Notes under the pieces: generated by a model | Seen by the model: only the letters and a program-made list of their open reading frames with translations | Told to the model about the DNA's origin: nothing | Databases searched by the model: none | Origin: Candidatus Vicinibacter proximus | Lineage (GTDB): Bacteria > Bacteroidota > Bacteroidia > Chitinophagales > Saprospiraceae | Direction of reading: 5' to 3' | Assembly: GCA_016713905.1 (NCBI GenBank) | Contig: JADJOE010000003.1 | Coordinates: 434,001 to 498,000 of the forward strand | DNA: 64,000 nt | Shown: positions 16,632-24,933 of the stretch, one piece after another | How positions within the stretch are numbered: the first letter of the stretch is position 1 | Layout: each line of letters begins with the position of its first letter | Made by a program: the position numbers and the translations under genes

Positions 16632-17618
16632 TCAAAATTCTAAAACTATTGTCCCTAAGCTCAAACCGGCTCCTGAACCAAGTAGCAATATTTTTTTGTT
16701 CACGAGTGATAGTTTACCGTTTATCAATTGTTCCAAACCAAGTGGAATGGAAGCAGAAATGCAATTTCCGTATATCGATAGGGTTTCCAATACTTTATTT
16801 TGATCAAGCTTGAAGTGATCTAGAAAATATTCATTTCCGTATTTGCTTGTTTGGTGTGTAATGATGAAATCAAAATCAGTTATTTTGCACTGGACACTTT
16901 GTTCGATTTTAGCGACCAATTCGTCCAGATGTTTAATGGTTAGGAATATCAGTTTTCTGCCATCCATTTTAAAGTAATAGCCTAAGTCTGCATGAGGTGT
17001 GTTTATTCCCCGGTTTAAGGCACCGCCAATAGGTACATGCGCTAACATTGCACCGGAAGGATAATTGGTGAAGTGTATAAATTTGGGAATATACCCATGG
17101 AGATCTGAAGATTCGATAATTATTGCTACAGCGGCGTCACCAAATAAACCAAAAACTTTTTCATCATGCGGTGAGAGGGCTTTTGAGGAGACTTCAGAAC
17201 AAACTAAAGCGATTCGGTGATATCTTCCTGATTGCAAATATAACTGCCCAATGTCTAAGGCATTTAAAAAACTTAGACAGGTTGAATCCACATCAAAGCA
17301 GGGAAAGTTAATCTTATCGTTAGCTATTTTTGATTTAATGATTACCGAATTATGTGGAACCGGATAGTCGTACGAAGCACCACAATATATCAACAAGTCG
17401 ATATCCTCTGCTTTGGTATTGGATTTGGTCAAAGCTTTTTGCAAGGCAATGGCTCCCATTTCACAGACGTTCTCCTGGTCAGATATATGATGGCGAAAAC
17501 GCACCCCCGTATTCTTTTCAATTCTTCCTTTTCTTCCATTTGATAATTTATCTAAGCTTTCGGAAGTTAGGATATTTTTTGGAAGATATTTTTCAATCGC
17601 AAGTATGTTTATTTTAAT
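16632..17618 (-). CDS. Beta-ketoacyl synthase III (FabH/OleA-like), probable ATT start
   Basis: The thiolase-fold KAS III triad is present: Cys in FDVDSTCLSFL, His in ITHQTSKYG and Asn in YGNCISASIP. It would condense an acyl thioester with a second acyl or malonyl unit. The only standard start is a GTG at 17504, giving 290 residues, but family sequence continues upstream in frame (INILAIEKYLPKNILTS, then GRIEKNTG). The frame stays open to a stop at 17622-17624 with no ATG, GTG or TTG. The best placed start is ATT at 17618, which shares one base with the upstream gene's TAA (ATTAA). It gives 328 residues, the usual KAS III length. Last gene of the seven-gene operon. Confidence 0.75.
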   Translation of the reverse strand: MKINILAIEKYLPKNILTSESLDKLSNGRKGRIEKNTGVRFRHHISDQENVCEMGAIALQKALTKSNTKAEDIDLLIYCGASYDYPVPHNSVIIKSKIANDKINFPCFDVDSTCLSFLNALDIGQLYLQSGRYHRIALVCSEVSSKALSPHDEKVFGLFGDAAVAIIIESSDLHGYIPKFIHFTNYPSGAMLAHVPIGGALNRGINTPHADLGYYFKMDGRKLIFLTIKHLDELVAKIEQSVQCKITDFDFIITHQTSKYGNEYFLDHFKLDQNKVLETLSIYGNCISASIPLGLEQLINGKLSLVNKKILLLGSGAGLSLGTIVLEF

Positions 17619-18900
17619 AATTCAACCGCTTTATTTTTCTTATTTTGTTTCCGGGACTATGTATTGGTTTATTGTAGAATTGATATTCAACATCCTTAAT
17701 GCCTAATTCATTAAATAAATTATTTAATACGGATTCGAATATATTTTTAGTGTCTATCCATTTTTTTTCTGGGCAGTCAATTTCAATTTGTAGTTCGTTT
17801 GAACTCATTTGTGTGATGGTGTATTTTTGAAAACTGTCTGTATGCATAGCAATTTTTCGAGTCACCAAATCCGGGTAAACTTTTATATGATTAATTATGA
17901 GTACATCATCATCTCTTCCAATTATTTTTTCTATGGCCAAATGTTTTGAACCACATTCGCATGCAGACATTTTAATTTGTAAAAGATCATTCATCTTGTA
18001 TTTCACTACGGGCTGGCAATGTCTTGAGAAATCAGTTACAATTGGGTGAAATTTATTTTCATCCACCCAGTCCTTACCAAAGTGAATGAAATCCTCATTT
18101 AAGTGCATGGTGCCCTTTGCACAGCTAACGCCTAAGAAACCTTCGGTGCATTGATATACCTCAGTAATTTTGATGCGAAAAATAGTCTCTATATTTTCCT
18201 TGTCATTTTGATGTAATACTTCTGCAAATGAAATTATTTTAAATGGTTCAATATGGATGGTTTGTTTTAGTTGTGCCTCAGCTATATCTATCAGTACGGA
18301 TGGTTGTGCTGCCAATACATGCGGCTGGAATAAATTTAATTCATCCAATAGCATGTTTATTGGATTAAAAATATCGAAGTATTTAAACTCAAACAAGCTG
18401 GAAGCAACAGAAGAATATAGATTGCTATTTGCCCTTAGGAAAAACGCTACTTTTTGTTTTTTAAATAGTTTTGGTTTAATTACTCTTTTCATCACCAGTG
18501 CTGCCCAATGTGCCCTTTCGTCTTCGGATACTAAAAATAAGCCTCGCTTACCACTTGTTCCTGTAGATAAACCAACGGTTATTTCATTGATTTTACTGGT
18601 AAAATCTCTGGAATGTTCTGCTTTTAGAGCTACCTGCATGGCTTCATCCAATTTTACCCCTGTTGTATTGATTTCATTGAAAGAATCCATGAATTCTGTT
18701 TTTGTAATAAAAGGGACTGCATTCCAATTGATTATTTTATTGGTGAAATAAGGTTGATAAAAAGGGGATTTAATGAGTGTTTTCCTGGCAAATGAATTCA
18801 TTCGTTTGGCTTGGAAGGCTTCAAGAGCTGCCCTGGATTTATGCTTGGGAGACAAAAGTATAATCAACCAATATTTTAATATTTTAATTTTAAAGAACAT
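17614..18900 (-). CDS. F390-synthetase-like adenylate-forming enzyme
   Basis: This protein is 428 residues from the ATG at 18900 (a TTG two codons upstream is less likely). It resembles the CapK/PaaK/F390-synthetase branch of the AMP-binding superfamily. It has the phosphate-binding loop LSTGTSGKRG near residue 120, YQCTEGFLG in the middle, and a C-terminal lid around IIGRDDDVLIINHIKVYPD. Such enzymes activate a carboxylate as acyl-AMP, often for thioester formation. It overlaps the hydrolase gene by 11 bases, and its stop overlaps the probable KAS III start. The first ~35 residues are helical and basic, and may be membrane-associated. Confidence 0.8.
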   Translation of the reverse strand: MFFKIKILKYWLIILLSPKHKSRAALEAFQAKRMNSFARKTLIKSPFYQPYFTNKIINWNAVPFITKTEFMDSFNEINTTGVKLDEAMQVALKAEHSRDFTSKINEITVGLSTGTSGKRGLFLVSEDERAHWAALVMKRVIKPKLFKKQKVAFFLRANSNLYSSVASSLFEFKYFDIFNPINMLLDELNLFQPHVLAAQPSVLIDIAEAQLKQTIHIEPFKIISFAEVLHQNDKENIETIFRIKITEVYQCTEGFLGVSCAKGTMHLNEDFIHFGKDWVDENKFHPIVTDFSRHCQPVVKYKMNDLLQIKMSACECGSKHLAIEKIIGRDDDVLIINHIKVYPDLVTRKIAMHTDSFQKYTITQMSSNELQIEIDCPEKKWIDTKNIFESVLNNLFNELGIKDVEYQFYNKPIHSPGNKIRKIKRLNY

Positions 18901-19732
18901 TGGCAATAAGGGCTAAGGTTTGTTTGCAATGAGTGAATAAGATCGTGCAATGCTGGTTAGACAATTCAAATGCTCTTATTTTTTGTTGAGTTTCCACAAA
19001 ATCACTCCAGGAATCAAAAAACAACTTCACGATTTGCATAGGTAAAATACCTCTGGAATAGGTATCGTAACTCCACGATGCGTCAGTGGCATACAGAATG
19101 GATTCATTTTCTTTAATATAGATAAACCCCAACATTCCTTTTGCATGACCAGGTAACAATACAAGTTTATATTCATTTATGCCAAATAATTCAAAGACAG
19201 TCATTCCAAATTCATTTATGGAAACTACATCAGCGAAGTCTTCGATAAACTGCACCCTTAAATTGAAATTATCAGGTATCAACTTGTGCAAAATTCCTTT
19301 GCTTACCGCCTTAATTCCATGCAAATTCATTACTTGTTCGTAAGCGGATTTGCTGCAAATAAATTTTGCATCAGGAAAATCTTTCAAACCGGCAATATGA
19401 TCTGCATGAAAATGAGAGATGATAATATATTTAATTTCCTTTATTTGAATATTTTGGCTTTCAATAATGGATTTGGCTGTTTCTGAGGATTCTAATTGGA
19501 TTGGTGTGGCCCATCGATAAAATCTTTCCGGAAAGTATTTTGTGGCCAGCTGAAAAGCTTCGCTATAACCAGTATCAAATAGTACATAACCTATATGCGG
19601 AATATGAATTAATGCCCAAACCGCATAAAAGGAAGTTTTTCTTTTGCCTTCCAATGGATTAACCACATACGCATGTGCTTCGCAATATCCGGAAGCAAAT
19701 AGTTGAATACTTACTGTTGCGTTTTGTGCCAT
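18890..19732 (-). CDS. Metallo-beta-lactamase-fold hydrolase
   Basis: This 280-residue protein has the dinuclear zinc motif HFHADH (in IIISHFHADHIAGL, near residue 107). Further metal ligands are GHAKGM and ATDASW, in the AHL-lactonase/glyoxalase-II-like branch. Within the operon it probably hydrolyses an ester, thioester or lactone intermediate. It overlaps the dehydrogenase gene upstream by 22 bases and the adenylating enzyme gene downstream by 11, which indicates translational coupling. No signal peptide, so cytosolic. Confidence 0.88.
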   Translation of the reverse strand: MAQNATVSIQLFASGYCEAHAYVVNPLEGKRKTSFYAVWALIHIPHIGYVLFDTGYSEAFQLATKYFPERFYRWATPIQLESSETAKSIIESQNIQIKEIKYIIISHFHADHIAGLKDFPDAKFICSKSAYEQVMNLHGIKAVSKGILHKLIPDNFNLRVQFIEDFADVVSINEFGMTVFELFGINEYKLVLLPGHAKGMLGFIYIKENESILYATDASWSYDTYSRGILPMQIVKLFFDSWSDFVETQQKIRAFELSNQHCTILFTHCKQTLALIANVL

Positions 19733-20712
19733 AAAATATATTCTTGGATACCTTCAAATGTCTTCATCACCGGTTTGTAATTTAGATTTGTTCTTGCTTT
19801 CGAAATGTCCATGGTGAAATGGTTGGCAAGAATTCCGACGCTATATTTAGTCAAAGGGGGTTCCTTCGTTTCATTCATGATATGGGCTTTGTATTCCATA
19901 AATCCCGCGACCAGTAGGGCGAGTTGTTTTGGTATTCTTTGGGTTGGAGGTTTAAGGTCCAGAGACTTTAAAGCAAAGTTCAGTGCCTCCCAAAAATGAA
20001 CAGCTTCCCCATCGGTTATGTTATAGGCCTCACCAAACGCGGATTGTGGGGCTTTTATCCCACAAACTATGGCTTCCATGACATTTCGTACACAGGTGAA
20101 GTCACATATGTTTTTACCGTCTCCAACTATTTTTAACTTTCCTTTATGATAGGCCTCCAGCATTCTTGGAAAAATCACAGTGTCTTCCGCACCTATTATG
20201 GCTCGTGGTCTCAAGGCCATTGTGTCTATCACTTTTCCGTTATTTTGCAGTACTATATTTTCGGCCAACAATTTAGTTTGGGCATAGTGATTTACCATTT
20301 TTTCTGGTAATAAATCTGATTCTCGTACATTAAATCTATCCGAATAATTAAAATAGATGCTTGGTGTGGAGATAAAGATGAATCGCTTTACTTTGTTCTT
20401 AATACTCGCTTCTAATAATGTTTTGGTGGCAATGTAATTTGATTGGTAAAAAGATTCATAAGGACCAAAAGGTGCAGACAAGGCCGCACAATGAATGACG
20501 ATCTCTGTATGCTTTAATACAGATTCGCAAAATTCAAAATTGCATAGATCCCCTGGTACAAAATGGCAATTGTGATTGATGAATTCCAATGCCCTGGTAT
20601 CTCTGCGGGATGTAGCAACAATTTGGTATTCCCCAAAATATTCTGCTAAAAATTTAGCAGTACGCCCTCCTAAAAACCCAGCAGCTCCGGTTACTAAAAT
20701 ACATCTTTTCAT
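19711..20712 (-). CDS. NAD-dependent epimerase/dehydratase, OleD/3-beta-HSD-like
   Basis: This 333-residue extended short-chain dehydrogenase has the nucleotide motif TGAAGFLG (residues 8-15). Its catalytic Ser lies in FISTPSIYF and the YxxxK pair in YAQTKLLAE. The stretches GPYESFYQSN, LRPRAIIG, GDGKNICDFTCV and EPPLTKYSV follow the pattern of OleD and related 2-alkyl-3-ketoacyl reductases more than sugar-nucleotide epimerases. It would reduce a beta-keto group made by the KAS III. It is one base from the Rieske gene upstream and overlaps the hydrolase gene downstream. Confidence 0.85.
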   Translation of the reverse strand: MKRCILVTGAAGFLGGRTAKFLAEYFGEYQIVATSRRDTRALEFINHNCHFVPGDLCNFEFCESVLKHTEIVIHCAALSAPFGPYESFYQSNYIATKTLLEASIKNKVKRFIFISTPSIYFNYSDRFNVRESDLLPEKMVNHYAQTKLLAENIVLQNNGKVIDTMALRPRAIIGAEDTVIFPRMLEAYHKGKLKIVGDGKNICDFTCVRNVMEAIVCGIKAPQSAFGEAYNITDGEAVHFWEALNFALKSLDLKPPTQRIPKQLALLVAGFMEYKAHIMNETKEPPLTKYSVGILANHFTMDISKARTNLNYKPVMKTFEGIQEYILWHKTQQ

Positions 20713-20713
20713 G

Positions 20714-21685
20714 TTACCAAAATACGTTAAATATTACTTCGTTTGGTAAATGGTCAATTTGTTCCTGATTCCATGCATAAAGGTATTTACCTACCATGTC
20801 TGTTTCATCTATGAAAAAAGTTCTGTTTTTAAAACCGATCAAGTTTTGCTCCTGTAGCTCTAATATTCTTTTATCCTGATCAATAATTTTTTTAAAAAAT
20901 ATTTTAGCCAGAGGGGTAAAGATAGGAGTTAACCAGCCAAGGTTTAAAAAAATACGTGCAAAGTATTTTACTTCCTGATTTTTTTGAATGAGTATGGCCT
21001 CAAATCTGGATACCATTTGTTGTAGCGGATTAAAAAATTCGAGCACGGCAATACCAGGGTGTATGTAGGTGGATACTGCGTTTAATTGCTGAAGTCGTTT
21101 TGGTAACATTTTAGTTAAAAATCCTTTTGCTGGTTCACTTTCGTAGTGGACTCTAAATCCAAAATCCATTTTAATAATCTTTGCTTTTATAGGATACCGT
21201 TTTTTATTCTGCGAACGAATCAATCCATCATGTACATAATGTGTGTGACTTCCTTCTAAAAAGTTTTCCAAGGTATGAATTTGTTTGGCCTTAATGGTTC
21301 CACAAAGGGTTATAGAAGGAAAACTATTGGATAATTCTGGAAGTACAGCTTTGATTGAAGGACTCAGCCAAATTAACTGGTAGGATTCCAGCGCAAAAAA
21401 AGATTTTAACTTGCATTTTGCTGACAAATTTTTAACAGGAACGAATTCGACATCCCCATTTTCACATCTAAAGCGCCAACCATGATACTTGCATTGGATT
21501 TGACCATCCACAACCCGGCCTTCAGACAGCGCCAAGCCACGGTGCGGACAAAAATCTTCGTAGGCGAAAACACCTTTAGTTGTTCTTATCAATACAACTG
21601 CTAGATTCTGATAGAATACCCTTTTAGGTTTATTCAGTAAGAGGTTTTGTGAGAAGGCAACGGGTGTATATAAACTAAAGTTCAT
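20714..21685 (-). CDS. Rieske non-haem iron oxygenase
   Basis: This 323-residue protein has the Rieske [2Fe-2S] ligands C46 and H48 (FCPHRG) and C65 and H68 (CKYHGW). A C-terminal oxygenase domain carries mononuclear iron ligands H147 and H152 in NFLEGSHTHYVH. Glutamate 144 occupies the place where most family members have the bridging aspartate. It resembles the VanA/pheophorbide-oxygenase branch. It would hydroxylate or desaturate a pathway intermediate and needs a reductase from elsewhere. It overlaps the upstream acyltransferase-like gene by 11 bases. Confidence 0.85.
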   Translation of the reverse strand: MNFSLYTPVAFSQNLLLNKPKRVFYQNLAVVLIRTTKGVFAYEDFCPHRGLALSEGRVVDGQIQCKYHGWRFRCENGDVEFVPVKNLSAKCKLKSFFALESYQLIWLSPSIKAVLPELSNSFPSITLCGTIKAKQIHTLENFLEGSHTHYVHDGLIRSQNKKRYPIKAKIIKMDFGFRVHYESEPAKGFLTKMLPKRLQQLNAVSTYIHPGIAVLEFFNPLQQMVSRFEAILIQKNQEVKYFARIFLNLGWLTPIFTPLAKIFFKKIIDQDKRILELQEQNLIGFKNRTFFIDETDMVGKYLYAWNQEQIDHLPNEVIFNVFW

Positions 21686-22793
21686 ATTTATTCATTAAAG
21701 GTACACCAATTTGGTTAGAAATAAATTGTAAAATGGTCCAGATTATTCTGCGCTTAAAAGGTAAGTTTTTTGTGTAAACTACTGAATATTCAATGGCTGG
21801 CATACCACCTCTTAATCGTTTAAATTTAGGTGCGCCCGAACTTAAATTCAGTAGCAAGCCGTGCTTAAACTTGTATTGCATGATTAAATGAATGGCATGA
21901 ATATACAACCCTTCTGTTTGGGGGGCATCTGTGTCGTATCCAACAAGCGGTGAAGTGATTGTATTTCCCAAAATAAATAATCCTGAAAAGGCTTTTAATT
22001 TTCCATTGCTGTCCACATAACCCTGAAAATGGATAATATTATTTTTATGACATGCCTGGAAATAGCTGAGTGTATATTGCGGATTAAATACGGAGTATTT
22101 TATTAAATATAACTTGTTGTATAATTCCAGAGCTTGAGCTAAGTATATATACATATTTTCATGAGGGACATAAATTAATTGATTCTTTTTAATGATGCGC
22201 TTATCGTGTTTGTTATTTTGGTGTCTGTACCAGGATTGAATATCTGAATCAAAAATATAAACTTGCCTGCTTCCAATTTTATGGTATCCTTTAGCTTCAA
22301 ATTCGTTGATCAAATGTTGGTGTTGATATACGTTAAGTGATCTGAAAATTATGGCATGTCGAGGGTACTCTTGCGTAACAAAATCGGTTATATTAGAAAT
22401 CTCTTTACCATTCCACTCTGGATATGGATTTGTGGACAACAAGAAATTTTGGATATGGACATTCCTGTCTATGTTTCCAATCTTGAGAAATGAATCTAAT
22501 ATTTTTACGAGTTGCTGTAAAAGGAATATTAGAGTTCTATTAGTTACTTTGTGGGTAATCTCTTCCTTAGCGTATAATGCGTAGGCGGTATAGGGTGAAC
22601 ATACAAAAGAATTTTTTAATTCGACATTGTTAATGGTAACAGGAAAATATAGGTCTTTGTTGACCTTAAGCATTTTTACCTCAGTAAATACATTGGAAAT
22701 TATTTCATTTGATTTATTGGACGAAAACAATTCAGCAAACGATTTATGCAGTCCATCCGGTATTTCATGCCAATTTACCCAGTCACATTTCAT
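21675..22793 (-). CDS. GNAT/FemAB-like putative acyltransferase
   Basis: This 372-residue cytosolic protein is not matched with certainty. The C-terminal half shows a GNAT-like order: HFQGYVDSNGKLKAFSGLFI, then GYDTDAPQTEGLYIHAIHLI, then LLLNLSSGAPKFKRLRGG. This resembles the second GNAT unit of FemAB-type or N-acyl amino acid synthase-like proteins. The N-terminal half is beta-rich with NSFVCSPYTAYALY. In this operon it could join an acyl or aminoacyl group to an amine. It overlaps its neighbours by 11 bases on both sides. Confidence that it is a real gene is high, but the function call is weak. Confidence 0.6.
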   Translation of the reverse strand: MKCDWVNWHEIPDGLHKSFAELFSSNKSNEIISNVFTEVKMLKVNKDLYFPVTINNVELKNSFVCSPYTAYALYAKEEITHKVTNRTLIFLLQQLVKILDSFLKIGNIDRNVHIQNFLLSTNPYPEWNGKEISNITDFVTQEYPRHAIIFRSLNVYQHQHLINEFEAKGYHKIGSRQVYIFDSDIQSWYRHQNNKHDKRIIKKNQLIYVPHENMYIYLAQALELYNKLYLIKYSVFNPQYTLSYFQACHKNNIIHFQGYVDSNGKLKAFSGLFILGNTITSPLVGYDTDAPQTEGLYIHAIHLIMQYKFKHGLLLNLSSGAPKFKRLRGGMPAIEYSVVYTKNLPFKRRIIWTILQFISNQIGVPLMNKYEL

Positions 22794-23886
22794 CGCTATT
22801 CCATTCTATATCTCCTGTTGTTGCTTCCAGCCAGGAAATTCGTTTCGTTAATTTAAGGAAAGTAATTTCTATAAGGCTAAAAATCTGAAGAAAAAATGGT
22901 TTTAAATCATTACTTCTAAAAATGATATCTTTTGAATTTCTAACTCGTTTTTTGAAAAATGATTTAAAATGTAATATGGCCATGGCATATTTTATGGAAA
23001 ATTCTTGCTTGTCTTCATAAATATATGTACTGTTTCCTAAAAATGCCTCAGCCAGTTGATCGCCAATTAAATGTGCACCGCTGGTTCCTCTGGGGTTACA
23101 TTCGATGAAGTAAGGGATCTGAAATTTATCTATTATTACATCAAAACACAGTTGTCCGGTATATTGAATTTGTTTCCCAATTTCTTTAACATATCCATAA
23201 ATCAGATCATTTTTTATGGGTTCAAAATAAACTCCTGCTCCTTTTCCTGCTTTGAATAGTGGATGATATGCTGCATACGCTTTTAATTGGCCATGATCCC
23301 AAATAGAGTAGGTGCAAATTTCTAATCCATCGATTTTATTTTGTGCTATCCATTTTTCTTTATCTTCTTCTTTAAAATACTGACTATCTAATTTTTTATT
23401 GATAATTACAGAAGAGGCAAACCTTGAATAGCAAGGTTTAAACACATATTGCAAACTATTTTTCCAGTCGCGAAAATCTGAAACCAGGCTTGTTTTTGGT
23501 ACTGGAAATGGATTGTTATTGTAGTTAGAAAAAGAGAACTTATTGTGTAGGGATAGAATTAAATCTTTGTCACATGTCCATACTTTGCATTTAAAATTAT
23601 CTTTGTGTGCAGAAATATAAATAGCTTCTTCACAAGTAGGTATGAAATGCGTTACATGTTCGTTTTGTATGATTCTTTGTATATCCTTTATAAATAAATT
23701 TGTGTTATGCCTGGGTGAAAAAATGACAAAATATTTTGCAACGCTATTAGACCATCTTGCAATGGTTAAATGTTGAGAATCAGCCATTATTACCTTATGT
23801 CCATGATTATAAAAACTACGAGCCAACTCCAGTGCTATCGGTGCCCTTGCGCCTGTAATTAATATTGTTTCTATTGGATTTTTCAA
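22783..23886 (-). CDS. ATP-grasp enzyme, first gene of the biosynthetic operon
   Basis: This 367-residue protein has a Rossmann-like pre-ATP-grasp domain (ILITGARAPIALELARSF). The ATP-grasp core includes VFKPCYSRFASSV and the metal-binding end FIECNPRGTSGAHL. The family joins a carboxylate to an amine or thiol through an acyl phosphate. The N-terminal layout resembles carbamoyl-phosphate-synthase-like ATP-grasps used in peptide and amide natural products. The start is a TTG at 23886: no ATG or GTG lies in the open upstream frame, and the Rossmann strand begins six codons in. A 17-base inverted repeat lies 57 bases upstream. Confidence 0.8.
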   Translation of the reverse strand: MKNPIETILITGARAPIALELARSFYNHGHKVIMADSQHLTIARWSNSVAKYFVIFSPRHNTNLFIKDIQRIIQNEHVTHFIPTCEEAIYISAHKDNFKCKVWTCDKDLILSLHNKFSFSNYNNNPFPVPKTSLVSDFRDWKNSLQYVFKPCYSRFASSVIINKKLDSQYFKEEDKEKWIAQNKIDGLEICTYSIWDHGQLKAYAAYHPLFKAGKGAGVYFEPIKNDLIYGYVKEIGKQIQYTGQLCFDVIIDKFQIPYFIECNPRGTSGAHLIGDQLAEAFLGNSTYIYEDKQEFSIKYAMAILHFKSFFKKRVRNSKDIIFRSNDLKPFFLQIFSLIEITFLKLTKRISWLEATTGDIEWNSDEM

Positions 23887-23943
23887 ACGATGTTTTTTAT
23901 TGAATTGGAATAATTTTTCACTTATCTTAAACTATAATTATAA

Positions 23944-23960
23944 TTTGTGTTGATCACAAA
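23944..23960. promoter_or_regulatory. Inverted repeat upstream of the biosynthetic operon
   Basis: TTTGTG and CACAAA flank a five-base centre TTGAT, a perfect six-base dyad. It lies 57 bases before the TTG start of the ATP-grasp gene. Size and place fit an operator, but no regulator gene is adjacent. Confidence 0.35.
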
Positions 23961-24298
23961 AAACTTATCTTTTATGATTAAATAATTACTCCGTTTTATA
24001 TTTTATATATGTAAAATTAGGGTATTTTGTGAATGTAGACAATAAGTATTCTAAAAAGCCATCATGCATTTACAATTTAATCTTTTTATATTTTGCAAAT
24101 GAACACGACCAATTGAGATGCTCCCTTTAAAATTTACATCAAACTGGCAGTTTTGCTACCCTTATCAGATTAACTATTGGAATGTTTAGGTTAATGAGTA
24201 GGATAGGGGAATTCATCTTTTTTTGTTTTTCTGCTAAAACATCTCAATCCTTTAGACCTTACCTACAGATGTGTGAATCATACAACTTTTAGGTTTTT

Positions 24299-24314
24299 AG
24301 ATATAATCATATCT
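24299..24314. promoter_or_regulatory. Inverted repeat before the cupin gene promoter
   Basis: AGATAT and ATATCT flank AATC. The dyad lies 13 bases upstream of the -7 element at 24328. In DNA this AT-rich it may be chance. Confidence 0.25.
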
Positions 24315-24327
24315 GAATTTAACTACG

Positions 24328-24335
24328 TAATTTTG
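24328..24335 (+). promoter_or_regulatory. -7 promoter element (TAATTTTG) for the cupin gene
   Basis: This is a perfect TAnnTTTG match, 66 bases before the ATG at 24402. No -33 TTTG was found at normal spacing. Confidence 0.4.
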
Positions 24336-24401
24336 ATTTCTACAGAATGAGCTGGAAGACTTATATAGGAAGTCGGGATTTACATATTTAAATTTAAGGC
24401 G

Positions 24402-24770
24402 ATGGATACTAAGAAACTTGAAGGTTTACCAAGCAGTGATGGCAATATTCAACAGGGAACTGCACACATTATTGTCGAACTAATTGAGTACGAACATAAT
24501 TCAGTGGTCAACAGATCAATTATGAAGAAGATAACCGGTTCAATTAATGCTCTATCTTTTGATAGCGGAGAAGGACTCCATGAAAAAATTTCTCCTTATG
24601 ACACTTACGCACAGGTGTTTGATGGGAGTGCAGTTATACAAATTGATGGCAAGGTTACTAAGCTACAGACTGGTGATGGAATACTTATCCCTGCACATAA
24701 ATCAAGTCAAACAGAACCGAATGGGCGGTTTAAATTACTGTTGACAGTGATAAAAAGTGGATACGAGTAA
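24402..24770 (+). CDS. Small cupin-domain protein
   Basis: This 122-residue single-domain beta-barrel protein has the cupin strands DTYAQVFDGSAVIQIDG and LQTGDGILIPAHKSS. The second motif keeps PxH. The first lacks the usual HxH and shows only one His (GEGLHEKISPYDTYAQ), so metal binding may be altered or lost. The length and lack of other domains fit the conserved small cupins that often act in sensing or detoxification. The gene is isolated, divergent from the biosynthetic operon and convergent with the response regulator gene. Confidence 0.75.
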   Translation: MDTKKLEGLPSSDGNIQQGTAHIIVELIEYEHNSVVNRSIMKKITGSINALSFDSGEGLHEKISPYDTYAQVFDGSAVIQIDGKVTKLQTGDGILIPAHKSSQTEPNGRFKLLLTVIKSGYE

Positions 24771-24933
24771 GCTGTTTTATCTGCTACAAAAAGCACTTTA
24801 TTTTAATGCAGAACAAGTTTATATTCTGAGTGTAAGATCTATAGTTAAATCATTTTAATCCTACAAGAAGTCATAGTTTTCTAAAAGATGACAACAGTTT
24901 TTCTAATTTGTTTAGTCAGGGTGCCACCAATTA

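Larger units (their letters stand above)
23887..24401. other. 515-base divergent regulatory region
   Basis: This region separates the biosynthetic operon from the cupin gene. It holds the inverted repeats listed separately (23944-23960, 24299-24314) and a -7 element at 24328. Base composition is very AT-rich. No small gene or RNA was recognised. Confidence 0.5.

Noticed and set aside
18257..18751. Plus-strand frame of 164 codons
   Set aside because: It is antisense to the F390-synthetase-like gene, which carries clear motifs in the other direction.
16632..23886. Classic ole (olefin) cluster
   Set aside because: An OleA-like and an OleD-like gene are present but no alpha/beta-hydrolase OleB or typical OleC, and there are extra Rieske, ATP-grasp and acyltransferase-like genes.
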